Source of the DNA: CAZBLK01 sp964492715
GTDB taxonomy: Bacteria; Bacillota; Clostridia; Lachnospirales; WRBF01
Length of the DNA stretch: 62,811 nt
Direction of reading: 5' to 3'
Assembly (NCBI GenBank): GCA_964492715.1
Contig: CAZBLK010000016.1
Coordinates: 1 to 62,811, forward strand
The position numbers were made by a program, and so were the translations under genes. Of the stretch, positions 42,818-51,515 are shown in pieces. A model generated the notes under the pieces. That model saw nothing but the letters and a program-made list of their open reading frames with translations, did not search any database and was not told where the DNA came from. How positions within the stretch are numbered: position 1 is the stretch's first letter; each line of letters opens with the position of its first letter.

Positions 42818-44203
42818 ATGGACTGCCCTAAATGTAAGAACAAAATTGACGGCATACACTTAAAATGCCCTCATTGTGGCGTAAACATAGCACTTTTTTA
42901 TAAAGCGTGCAAAATTTCAGACTATTTGTACAACAAGGCGCTGAACATGGCAAAAAGCGGCAACCTTTCTGGCGCAGCCGAAAGCCTTTCTCGCAGCGTG
43001 CTTTTAAACAAGGGAAACATTCAAGCCCGAAACCTTTTGGGGCTTGTGCAATATGAGCGTGGCTTTTTGGGTGATGCGCTAAAGCATTGGATAATTAGCT
43101 CGTCATTGCAAAAAGCTGATAACATAGCAAAAACTTATTTGAACTACGTTCAAGAAAGAACTCGTGACCACGAGCGCCTTAACGATGCCATAAAAATGTA
43201 CAACAAGGCGTTTGACTATATTTGCCAAAAAAATGACGACATGGCTATTATTCAGCTTAAAAAAGCTTTGGATTTAAGCCCAAAGCTTGTCCCTGCAATG
43301 AACCTTTTAACGCTTTGCTACATAATGCAAGGTAACACCCAAAAGGCAGCGGCTGTTGCCGCCCAAGCTTTAAATGCTGACAGCGGAAATCTTGTTTCGC
43401 TTGAATACTGTAAGTTGCTTTCTGTGCAAAGCTTTCAAGCTGCTGCACAGCCGAAAGAGCCACGGCGTCAAGTGCTGGAAAAACCTCGTTATGAAAAACG
43501 CCGAAGTGGACGCAATGGCTACTTTGTAAACGAAATTGCAAGCTTTGTTATTGGCGGCTTATGCGCCTTGCTAATTCTTTATTTTCTTGTAATTCCAGAT
43601 ATGACACAAAAAAACACAGCAGAAATACAAAACTTAAAGGAAAGCCTTGAAAAAGTTTATACAGAAAAAAACGAAAACTCAAATCAGTTTGAGCAAGAAA
43701 AGCAAGAGCTAACCGAAAAAATTGACATATTAACCGCACAAAATGAAAGCTTGAACAACCAAGTTAACTTGTACGCAAAAGTTCAAGTTGTTGCTTCTGC
43801 ATCACGGCTTTTGACGTCTGGCAATGCAATTGGCGCAGCCGACCTTTTGTTTTCAGCCGACCTAAAAGACATTCCGCAAGACGTAATGGAGCAGGCGGCA
43901 GAAATGAGGGTCACTTCATTTAAAGAAGCGATAGACGCTTTGTATAAAGATGGTATTGCAAAATTTAATGAAAAGGAATTTGCACAAGCAAAAACCTCTC
44001 TTGAAAAGGCTCAAAAGTTTGCACAAGCAAGCGAGCCTGCTGAAAAGCCTGTTTTGGACGGAATATATTATTATTTGGGGCTTTGCGCAAGAGATACAGA
44101 AGACACGCAGGCTGCAAAAAATTATTTTTCAAAAGTTATAACGGAGTATCCAAAGTCAACTTGGTTTAAAAGAGCAACAAACGAGCTTGGAAAGCTAGAG
44201 TAA
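42818..44203 (+). CDS. Zinc-ribbon and TPR membrane protein
   Basis: 461 residues. An N-terminal zinc ribbon (CPKCKNKIDGIHLKCPHCG, four Cys) precedes TPR-like repeats (about 35-190), a basic linker and one transmembrane helix (near 240-258: IGGLCALLILYFLVIP). A coiled coil (about 265-315) and further TPRs (about 370-455, ending ITEYPKSTWFKRATNELGK) follow. The N-terminal part is cytoplasmic and the C-terminal TPRs outside, resembling YbgF/BamD-like assemblies. Role probably in envelope protein assembly; unproven. Confidence 0.8.
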   Translation: MDCPKCKNKIDGIHLKCPHCGVNIALFYKACKISDYLYNKALNMAKSGNLSGAAESLSRSVLLNKGNIQARNLLGLVQYERGFLGDALKHWIISSSLQKADNIAKTYLNYVQERTRDHERLNDAIKMYNKAFDYICQKNDDMAIIQLKKALDLSPKLVPAMNLLTLCYIMQGNTQKAAAVAAQALNADSGNLVSLEYCKLLSVQSFQAAAQPKEPRRQVLEKPRYEKRRSGRNGYFVNEIASFVIGGLCALLILYFLVIPDMTQKNTAEIQNLKESLEKVYTEKNENSNQFEQEKQELTEKIDILTAQNESLNNQVNLYAKVQVVASASRLLTSGNAIGAADLLFSADLKDIPQDVMEQAAEMRVTSFKEAIDALYKDGIAKFNEKEFAQAKTSLEKAQKFAQASEPAEKPVLDGIYYYLGLCARDTEDTQAAKNYFSKVITEYPKSTWFKRATNELGKLE

Positions 44204-44247
44204 AGCTAGAGTAATTCAGTTTCCATTTTCCAAAAGGTGGTGCTTTT

Positions 44248-44670
44248 ATGCTTAGCGAATTAATGGATTGCACAAAGGTTTGTGCTTACTTTCTTTGGGA
44301 ATACACTCAGCATGACAACCCGCTTTGCCACTGGCATTGCGCCGAGGACATTGCTTGCCTGCTTGAAACAAGAGGCATTCTTTCAGTAAGCACAATTAAA
44401 GACATGATACGGCGTGGGAGGTACGACTATTCCTACGTTGAGTTTGTGCGGAAAATTTCTTTTATGATTTTCACCTACACAAACAACAAAAACTCTTACA
44501 TGAACTGGTACGCCGCCGAGCGGCTTTTGGCAAACAGCGAATGGCTTGACGCTATTGTCAAAATTGCAAACATTTATAGGGAGGAAAAGGGAAACCTTGA
44601 ACTTATTACAAAAATTAGGGCTGACAGTGTAAGGGCTTTTTATTTGCAGTATCAGATGGAGATGATTTAA
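44248..44670 (+). CDS. Hypothetical helical protein
   Basis: 140 residues; ATG after AAAGGTGG. CAYFLWEYTQHDNPLCHWHC followed by AEDIACLLE and YMNWYAAERLLANSEWLDAI shows two related WHxAE/WYAAE segments, a visible internal repeat. It is helical and soluble. Follows the TPR gene by 44 bases and is probably co-transcribed. No family recognised. Confidence 0.65.
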   Translation: MLSELMDCTKVCAYFLWEYTQHDNPLCHWHCAEDIACLLETRGILSVSTIKDMIRRGRYDYSYVEFVRKISFMIFTYTNNKNSYMNWYAAERLLANSEWLDAIVKIANIYREEKGNLELITKIRADSVRAFYLQYQMEMI

Positions 44671-44756
44671 AATTTTAAAAAAGAAAACAGACTATTCCCC
44701 ACACCCACGTATATAATATTATATACAACATATTATCAAATCGGAGGGGTATTAAA

Positions 44757-45107
44757 ATGGATGATAAGAACGTTTTTAACGAACGTGCAACCTTTGGGCT
44801 TAAAGCAAACTTAGCAGGGCTTTTGTGCTACGCAGGTGTTTTTATTTCAGGTTTCATTTTCTTAGTTTTGGAAAGAGATAACAAGTTTGTAAGGTTTCAC
44901 GCATTGCAATCTACAATTTTGTTCGGCATACTTTCAGTTTTAAAAATGGCAATATCAATTTTCCCAATTTTGGGCGGCTTAGCTGCTTCAATAATTTCGT
45001 TTGTGTCTTTTGCATGTTGGGTTTTACTTATGCTTACAGCTTACAGCGGTAAGGTAGTAAAAATTCCTGTGTTTGGAGACGTAGCTTGGGCACAGGTTAA
45101 TAAATGA
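44757..45107 (+). CDS. DUF4870/Tic20-like small membrane protein
   Basis: 116 residues with three transmembrane helices. LAGLLCYAGVFISGFIFLVL followed by DNKFVRFHALQSTILFG is the family signature (FVRFHAxQS). Function unknown in bacteria. It overlaps the ABC-F gene by four bases (ATGA), so the two are coupled, which is an unusual pairing. Confidence 0.85.
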   Translation: MDDKNVFNERATFGLKANLAGLLCYAGVFISGFIFLVLERDNKFVRFHALQSTILFGILSVLKMAISIFPILGGLAASIISFVSFACWVLLMLTAYSGKVVKIPVFGDVAWAQVNK

Positions 45108-47011
45108 TTTTAAGCTGTAAAAATATTCAAAAAGCGTATGCCGAAAATGAAATTTTGCAAGACGTAACGTTTAGCGTTGACGAGGGCGAAAAAGTCGCCA
45201 TCGTCGGCGTAAACGGCGCAGGAAAAACTACTCTTTTTAAAATAATAACAGGTGAGCAGTCGGCAGACAACGGAGAAATTGTCATGCAAAAAGGTGCGTG
45301 TATTGGCTATTTAGCACAAATAGCCAATGTTTCTAGCACACAAAATGTGTATGATGAAATGCTTTCCGTTTTTGCCGACATTGTCATGCTCGAAGAGAGT
45401 ATTCGCAAGTTAGAACAACAAATGGCGCACCAAAGCGGCGCAGAGCTTGAAAAAACTATGGCTAAGTACACAGAAGCATGTGAAACTTTCGAGAAGAAAA
45501 ACGGCTACGAGTACAAAAGCCGTTTGCGTGGTGTTTTACGTGGGCTTGGTTTTTTGGAGAGTGACTGGGACAGGCTGGTTGACACACTTTCAGGCGGCGA
45601 GAAAACACGGCTTCTTTTAGGAAAGCTTCTTTTAACACAACCGGACGTGCTTTTGTTGGACGAGCCTACAAACCACCTTGACATCTCCGCCATTCAATGG
45701 CTGGAGGATTTTTTGCGTGATTACAAAGGTAGTGTAATAATAATTTCGCACGACCGCTACTTCCTTGACAAAGTAGTTACAAAAGTAATTGACATAGAAA
45801 ACAAAAAGGCGTCCGTTTACTCTGGTAATTACACAACGTTTAAACGTAAAAAAGCTAACCAGCGTGAAATTGATTTGAAGCACTACGCCGACCAGCAAAA
45901 GGAAATTAAGCGCCAGCAAGAAATTATAAAGCAGCTTCGCTCTTTTAATAAGGAAAAGTCAATTAAGCGTGCAGAAAGCAAAGAAAAGCTTTTGGACAAA
46001 ATGGAGAAAATAGATAAACCAGAAAATGCCCCTTCGCACATTCGGTTTGCATTTGAACCAAAACGCCAAAGCGGAAATGACGTGCTTTTTGTAACTGGCG
46101 TTTCAAAGACATTCGGTGAAAACTGCATTTTTAAAAACGCAGGGTTTAATATTAAAAAAGGTGAAAAGGTAGCTATAATCGGTCCAAACGGCGTTGGCAA
46201 AACTACGCTTATAAAAATTATCTTGGGAAGCGTTGCAGCCGACAGCGGTGAAATAAAGCTTGGGACAAACGTGCAAATGGCGTACTACGACCAAACTCAC
46301 CAAGACATTGACGAAACAAAAACTCCGTTTGATGAAATTTCCGACGCTTTTCCGACAATGACTTCGCTTGAAATTCGGAACGCACTTGCGGCCTTCGTCT
46401 TTACTGCAGACGACGTTTTTAAGTCTATAAGCTCGTTAAGCGGCGGCGAACGTGGGCGGCTTTCGCTTGCAAAAATTATGCTTAAAAGTGCAAACTTTTT
46501 AATTTTGGATGAGCCGACAAACCACCTTGACATGCAGTCAAAGGAAATTTTAGAGCAAGCTTTAAGCGACTATACTGGGACAATTTTGTACATTTCCCAT
46601 GATAGATATTTTATAAACAACACAGCAACAAAAGTTTTGGAGCTTTCAAAAGACGGAATAACCCAGTTTTTGGGCAACTATGATTATTACTTAGAAAAAA
46701 AGGCACAATTTGAAACCGACAAAACAAACGCACAAACCGTTGCCCAAGCCCAAACAGATTCTTACGCAGAGCGACAAGCAAAAAAGCAACAGGCACGTGA
46801 CGAACGCCGCCTTAAAAACGAGCTTGCCGCACTGGAAAAAGAAATTGCAGAAGCTGAAAAAAGGGTGCATGAACTGAACGAGCTTTTGGCTACGCCTGAA
46901 GTTTATACTAATGCTTCAAGGGCTAAAAATGTTTGCAGTGAAAGAGATTCACTTGAGGAAGCAGTTTTGGGGTTGTACGAGAAGTGGGAAGTTTTGCACG
47001 AGCAGGTTTGA
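45104..47011 (+). CDS. ABC-F family ATPase (translation factor type)
   Basis: 635 residues. It has two ATPase domains without membrane parts. Walker A: GVNGAGKTTLF and GPNGVGKTTLI. Signatures: LSGGEKTRLLL and LSGGERGRLSL. Walker B: LLLDEPTNHLDI and LILDEPTNHLDM. A basic linker (about 225-310) inserts toward the ribosomal P-site, and a C-terminal coiled coil lies at 555-630. Similar to YdiF/Uup forms, which resolve stalled ribosomes. An antibiotic-resistance role cannot be decided from sequence. Confidence 0.92.
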   Translation: MILSCKNIQKAYAENEILQDVTFSVDEGEKVAIVGVNGAGKTTLFKIITGEQSADNGEIVMQKGACIGYLAQIANVSSTQNVYDEMLSVFADIVMLEESIRKLEQQMAHQSGAELEKTMAKYTEACETFEKKNGYEYKSRLRGVLRGLGFLESDWDRLVDTLSGGEKTRLLLGKLLLTQPDVLLLDEPTNHLDISAIQWLEDFLRDYKGSVIIISHDRYFLDKVVTKVIDIENKKASVYSGNYTTFKRKKANQREIDLKHYADQQKEIKRQQEIIKQLRSFNKEKSIKRAESKEKLLDKMEKIDKPENAPSHIRFAFEPKRQSGNDVLFVTGVSKTFGENCIFKNAGFNIKKGEKVAIIGPNGVGKTTLIKIILGSVAADSGEIKLGTNVQMAYYDQTHQDIDETKTPFDEISDAFPTMTSLEIRNALAAFVFTADDVFKSISSLSGGERGRLSLAKIMLKSANFLILDEPTNHLDMQSKEILEQALSDYTGTILYISHDRYFINNTATKVLELSKDGITQFLGNYDYYLEKKAQFETDKTNAQTVAQAQTDSYAERQAKKQQARDERRLKNELAALEKEIAEAEKRVHELNELLATPEVYTNASRAKNVCSERDSLEEAVLGLYEKWEVLHEQV

Positions 47012-47021
47012 TGGGGTAAAA

Positions 47022-47081
47022 AGCAAGACCTTAGGGGCTCTGCCCCTAAAACCCCGCAATGAGCTGGCCACTTGACCCCAT
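47022..47081. repeat. GGGGCTCTGCCCC-type intergenic repeat, copy 3
   Basis: GCAAGACCTTAGGGGCTCTG then CCCCTAAAACCCCGCAATG, followed by TGACCCCATTTTTTT. It lies right after the ABC-F stop. Confidence 0.7.
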
Positions 47082-47226
47082 TTTTTTACGTATTTTTATG
47101 TGCTTGTATAATTCATTAACTATTACATACATTAACTAAAGAATTGCAGAAAATATGCTGAAATCTATAGCGATTATTTTCGGAATCGTTATTCAATTTG
47201 CGATATTAAATTTAAGGAGTTAATTT

Positions 47227-47475
47227 ATGAAAAGAGATGAATTGATACAACAAGTAAAAGAAGAATATGCAAGCATTGCTTCTGACGCAAGCCAGCAACA
47301 TTTTAACCAAACTACAACAGACCTTACACCAGAAGCATACTATGAAAAACTACTTGATGCGGTTATTGCTGAAATTTCAAAAGGCACTTTTGACAATTGC
47401 CGCTCTGGTGGTGAAATAGTTAACAAAGTTGCAGCCGATAAAAGTATATTGTCGGAGTGGAAACCTAATAAATAA
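47227..47475 (+). CDS. Small hypothetical protein
   Basis: 82 residues; AAGGAGTTAATTT before ATG. Helical, soluble: MKRDELIQQVKEEYASIASD, then TPEAYYEKLLDAVIAEISKG and SGGEIVNKVAADKSILSEW. No family recognised. Monocistronic. It is followed within a few bases by a miniature repeat (47478). Confidence 0.65.
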   Translation: MKRDELIQQVKEEYASIASDASQQHFNQTTTDLTPEAYYEKLLDAVIAEISKGTFDNCRSGGEIVNKVAADKSILSEWKPNK

Positions 47476-47477
47476 CA

Positions 47478-47590
47478 ATATATAGCAATTTGAGTTTTTA
47501 TAGTCCCAATTCATTTTGCGGCTAAAATATCTAGAGCTTCAACGATTTTTTTGCCGCAAAATGGTGAACATGTTTATAAAATTGCGATAT
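47478..47590. repeat. Miniature repeat with TATAGCAATT-type ends, copy 2
   Basis: ATATATAGCAATTTGAG at one end and AAAATTGCGATAT at the other. Interior TTTTGCGGC/GCCGCAAAA arms flank GCTTCAACGATTTTTT. One end supplies the last codons and stop of the mtnN gene. Confidence 0.7.
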
Positions 47591-48323
47591 CGTTATTTTC
47601 TTGAATTGCTATACAAACCTTTTGATTAATGTCATTAATTTCCCTAAGCACCGCCAAAGTTACATCTTTTGCAATTACAGAAGCCTTTTCAAAGTTTGCT
47701 TCAAAATGTTTTGCGCCACTGTGTGTTGCAGTGTCCGTAATTGACCTAACAGCAATAAACGGTATTTTGTTTACATGGCAAACGTGAGCAATGCTTGCTG
47801 TTTCCATGTCAACTGAAAGAGGTGAGTGCTTTTCATTAATTTCATCTCTAAAGCTATCTTCGATAAAACTTTCGCCAGTAGCCATTCTACCAAAATAAAT
47901 TTTAAAGCTATTGTCAAGTTTGCTTACAGCTTTTTTTGCTAACTCTAAAAGCTTTTTATCAGCTTCAAAGTAAACTGATTTAATATATGGGTGATACTTT
48001 GTTAAAATGTCTTCGTGAACATCATGGTATGCGGCATCTGTTGATATAACTGTGTCAAAAATGTTTAAAGCTGTGTCCATTCCTCCGGCAGAGCCAGAAT
48101 TAATTATTACATCAACCTTATAAACGTCAATTAAAATTTGCGTAGCCAAAGCAGCGTTTACTTTGCAAACACCGCAAAACAAAGCCGCAACGTTTATTCC
48201 GCCAACTGTGCCCTCATGCACTTTTAGCATTGCTTTTTCTGAAACTACGCTGTTTTGTATGTGTGGTATAAACGGCACTAATTCAATTTCACATGCACAA
48301 ATTATTCCTACTTTTAAACCCAT
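47574..48323 (-). CDS. mtnN: 5'-methylthioadenosine/S-adenosylhomocysteine nucleosidase
   Basis: 249 residues from ATG 48323, behind GAGGGGTG. MGLKVGIICACEIELVPFIP is followed by NSGSAGGMDTALNIFDTVIS, the active-site SVDMETASIAHVCHVN (Glu binds ribose) and AVRSITDTATHSGAKHFEAN (Asp acid). It releases adenine from MTA and SAH in methionine recycling and AI-2 supply. The last residues (IAIL and stop) come from the repeat at 47478-47590, so the natural C-terminus was probably altered slightly. Confidence 0.92.
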   Translation of the reverse strand: MGLKVGIICACEIELVPFIPHIQNSVVSEKAMLKVHEGTVGGINVAALFCGVCKVNAALATQILIDVYKVDVIINSGSAGGMDTALNIFDTVISTDAAYHDVHEDILTKYHPYIKSVYFEADKKLLELAKKAVSKLDNSFKIYFGRMATGESFIEDSFRDEINEKHSPLSVDMETASIAHVCHVNKIPFIAVRSITDTATHSGAKHFEANFEKASVIAKDVTLAVLREINDINQKVCIAIQENNDIAIL

Positions 48324-48372
48324 ACTGCACCCCTCACCCTTTTTTTGTTTTAAAGTTAAACGACTATAAAGT

Positions 48373-48831
48373 TCAACTACGTAGATATTCCAAAATTTCA
48401 GCAGCATTAGTGTCTGGTTTCACCTTTGGAATTACCTTTTCTACAACTCCATTTTCGTCGATAATATAAGTAGAGCGCACCACGCCCATACTTACTTTTC
48501 CATAAAGCTTTTTCTCTTGCCAAACATCATAGCTTTGAATTGCAGAAAGCTCAGGGTCGGAAAGAAGAATAAATGGCAAGTCAAACTTTGCTGCAAACTT
48601 TTGATGCGATGCTGCACTGTCTTTGCTTATACCAATTACTATAATATCCTTTGCTTTAAACTCATCATAGCTTTGGGCAAAGGCACAGGCTTGCTTTGTA
48701 CAGCCTGGCGTGTTGTCCTTTGGATAAAAATATAACACTACCTTTTTCCCAATAAAGTCTGATAGTGAAACTAGGTTGCCGTCTTTGTCGCTTAATGTAA
48801 AGTTTGGTGCTTTTGTTCCTACTTCTAGCAT
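48373..48831 (-). CDS. bcp: Thioredoxin-dependent peroxiredoxin, Bcp/PrxQ type
   Basis: 152 residues. FYPKDNTPGCTKQACAFAQS holds the peroxidatic Cys and, five residues later, the resolving Cys, as in Bcp. FTLSDKDGNLVSLSDFIGKK and GVVRSTYIIDENGVV complete the fold. Cytosolic reduction of peroxides. It overlaps yaaA upstream by seven bases, so the two peroxide-defence genes form an operon. Confidence 0.93.
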   Translation of the reverse strand: MLEVGTKAPNFTLSDKDGNLVSLSDFIGKKVVLYFYPKDNTPGCTKQACAFAQSYDEFKAKDIIVIGISKDSAASHQKFAAKFDLPFILLSDPELSAIQSYDVWQEKKLYGKVSMGVVRSTYIIDENGVVEKVIPKVKPDTNAAEILEYLRS

Positions 48832-49583
48832 GTTTTCTTCTCCTTTATAAAAACAAAATTATGTTGTGAAGAATGTTCCTTTGAATAAGTATACCCAAAC
48901 TGGTCAAAAGATTTAATTCCGCTTATGTCTGTTACGTAATGTTCGGCTAAAAACCGAACCATTTGCCCACGTGCCATCTTGCACATAGTAGCTTTTTCTA
49001 CTACACAGCCGTCGCCTTTTAGCTGGCCAAAAGTACAGGTGATAAAACGAAATCCTTTGGGCAAGTGGGGCGTTACCGCTTTGCTATACTCTTTTGAAGC
49101 AAGGTTAACAATTACATCCGTTTCGCTTGCAAGCTGCTTTGCAAGCTTGCTGCCCCAGTAATCATACAAGTCCTTGTGTTCACCAACCTTTAACTTTGCC
49201 TGCATCTCTAGCCGATATGCCACTACACCGTCAAAAGGGCGCAGCAGCCCATAAAACCCAGAAATAATACGCAAGTGTTCGTTTAAATATGTATACTGCC
49301 CGTCCTCAAACACATTTGGCGCCAAATATTGGTACTGAATTCCTTCATATGAAAATATGGCTGGCGTAAGCTGCTTAGTTAAGTCTGTGCGGTTTAACCG
49401 CTCCACGTTTAAAGCCGCAATGGAATCGTTGCACTTCCATAAAGCTTGAAGTTGTTTTGCGTTCATACATTTCAAAACAGCTTGCAACTCTTTTGCGTGT
49501 GTTAGAAACTGGGGTTCGCTTTTGTGCGGCATACTGTCCGTGTCAAATTTCATTTTCTTTGCAGGTGATATTATTATTCTCAT
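48825..49583 (-). CDS. yaaA: Peroxide stress protein YaaA family
   Basis: 252 residues. MRIIISPAKKM at the N-terminus, QYLAPNVFEDGQYTYLNEHL, RIISGFYGLLRPFDGVVAYR and FRFITCTFGQLKGDGCVVEK are diagnostic. In E. coli YaaA limits free iron under peroxide stress. Co-transcribed with the downstream bcp gene, which fits an oxidative-stress role. It starts with ATG at 49583, behind TTGGAGTGA. Confidence 0.92.
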   Translation of the reverse strand: MRIIISPAKKMKFDTDSMPHKSEPQFLTHAKELQAVLKCMNAKQLQALWKCNDSIAALNVERLNRTDLTKQLTPAIFSYEGIQYQYLAPNVFEDGQYTYLNEHLRIISGFYGLLRPFDGVVAYRLEMQAKLKVGEHKDLYDYWGSKLAKQLASETDVIVNLASKEYSKAVTPHLPKGFRFITCTFGQLKGDGCVVEKATMCKMARGQMVRFLAEHYVTDISGIKSFDQFGYTYSKEHSSQHNFVFIKEKKTC

Positions 49584-49618
49584 GCTGTCACTCCAAGGTA
49601 TAGCTTTTTACAAAGATA

Positions 49619-51325
49619 TTACTTCTTCTTAGCAAGCTTACGCTCAAGCCGTGCAAGCTCGTCAAGCATAGCTGGGCGGCGGTTGTACTTCTGCCTAAAA
49701 TCAGCAATTAAGCTTACTGTTTCGTCAATTCCACCAGCTTCAAAAAGTATATTAAGACTGTCGCAAACATTGGCGTATTTCTTGCGGTCTGTCGCTTCAT
49801 TGACTTGTTTTTCAATTTGCGCTTTAAATATTTTGTAAATATCTGCTTGGTAATTTTGCGCCAGCAGCTTTCCGTATCTAAATACCATTGCAGGGAATTT
49901 CTTAACTTCTTCAAAAAGCAGCCTGTGTTCGTTTTCCATTTTCAATATTTCCATATACATGTTATACGGCAGAGCTTCGGCGCACCTTCTTATCAAATCA
50001 GGGTATTCCTGTTCCCATGTGCCTTTTACAGCAAGAAGCGACTTTAAAATGTTGTAGTACGAAAAATTTTTAAGCATGAGCAACTGGTCTGCAATATTTA
50101 TTTGTTCTTCTATATTGCCGGTTATTTCATGAACATTAAACAGTTTTTGCAGCCATTCCTCATGGCGAACACGTACACCATGCTCGTTTGGCTCACGCCT
50201 AAGCCGCTCTAAGCACAGCCTTTCGGCTGTTGCAAAGTCCCTTTTTCCCAACGCTTTGTTTACAGCAATAGTGCGAAACTGGTCTATTTCTATGTTTTCT
50301 TCTATATAATTATCAGCCGCTTCTTCGCCCTCCAACCTATGGATTGCTTGCAAGCGAGTAAGCTTATCGTCAATAATGTAATAGCTGTTCCAACTTTTGT
50401 ACGACTTGGCTAAATGGTCAAGCGCCGAGTACAGCTTGTCTACATTTTTATGTGTTACAAAACGTGTGCAAGAGCGCAGCATATCATAGTTCCATTCACC
50501 CCAGCCTTCAAACACTTTGTTTTGTGCTTCTTTTACACATTTGTCATATGCAAACTTCTGTTCTTCTTCATTACCGTAGTCTGATAAAGCTTCGCAACAA
50601 TTATCAATCAATTTTAGAGCGTAGTCTATAGTGTCAGTCAAAGCACCCGAACTAGAATCAGCAGTTGACGCAAGCTTTACACTAGTTAAAAGAACATGCA
50701 GTGCAATGGAAAAACTAATTAGAGCATGTCCTTGATGCAAACGCTTTTCGGCTAAAGATAAAATTTCGTCAAAATCCTTGCACATGGAATTGCAACCGCT
50801 GTAATCTATATAACCTCTGTATGTGTTTCTGCGAACGGCTGTGCGCACAAGCTCTTTTATTTCGGACATTTCCGCTTCGATATTAGGCTTTCCAAAGGCA
50901 ACAAGCAATTCATTTTTAAAACGTGTGTCTGTGTTTGCGTATTGATGTACAAACATTTTTAATGCGTCCTCATCTGCACTTTGAATTACAGCTGCTATGT
51001 CCTGCTCTGGCTTTGCTTTGGGTTTTGCTTTTTTAACTTTTTTGTATTCACCGTTTTTAATTGCAATAAACACAGCCACAAGGTGCTTGCAAATATCACC
51101 CATGTCGTAAGGGCAACTGCATGAAAAGCCTAAAACTTCGCCGCTTTTGTTTTTTTCAACTAATATGTTATAAGGCTCGTCCTCAGAGCCGAAAACCTGC
51201 GCCGTAAAATTTCCGTCTGGGGAAAGAACTAATTCTTCTATCATTTTGCTTTTATAATATTCTTCTCCACGCTGTACAATTTTCCTGTCGGTGGAGTCAA
51301 GAAGTTGGTTTATTTGCTCAAGCAT
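49619..51325 (-). CDS. SWIM zinc-finger protein
   Basis: 568 residues. The SWIM motif lies near 73-95 (FSCSCPYDMGDICKHLVAVF, CxC...CxH). A basic segment (KKVKKAKPKAKPEQ) and a long alpha-helical C-terminus (about 120-560) follow, resembling the SWIM proteins that accompany SNF2 helicases. No SNF2 gene lies beside it here. It probably binds nucleic acid or a partner; role unknown. Monocistronic, ending 35 bases from yaaA. Confidence 0.82.
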   Translation of the reverse strand: MLEQINQLLDSTDRKIVQRGEEYYKSKMIEELVLSPDGNFTAQVFGSEDEPYNILVEKNKSGEVLGFSCSCPYDMGDICKHLVAVFIAIKNGEYKKVKKAKPKAKPEQDIAAVIQSADEDALKMFVHQYANTDTRFKNELLVAFGKPNIEAEMSEIKELVRTAVRRNTYRGYIDYSGCNSMCKDFDEILSLAEKRLHQGHALISFSIALHVLLTSVKLASTADSSSGALTDTIDYALKLIDNCCEALSDYGNEEEQKFAYDKCVKEAQNKVFEGWGEWNYDMLRSCTRFVTHKNVDKLYSALDHLAKSYKSWNSYYIIDDKLTRLQAIHRLEGEEAADNYIEENIEIDQFRTIAVNKALGKRDFATAERLCLERLRREPNEHGVRVRHEEWLQKLFNVHEITGNIEEQINIADQLLMLKNFSYYNILKSLLAVKGTWEQEYPDLIRRCAEALPYNMYMEILKMENEHRLLFEEVKKFPAMVFRYGKLLAQNYQADIYKIFKAQIEKQVNEATDRKKYANVCDSLNILFEAGGIDETVSLIADFRQKYNRRPAMLDELARLERKLAKKK

Positions 51326-51515
51326 TTTATCACTCCTTTTAAATATTTACTTTATATCTTTATATAAAGTGAGTGTATCATTGTTTAATGAAATATTCAA
51401 CAAAAGCTTTCCGTGCTTATTAGTTTGCTGTGCCAAAAAAAACAAAAGCCCTAGACAAGCTAAAAAATTTGGGTTATATTGTATAGAATAAATGAATTAA
51501 AATGGAGGAACTAGC

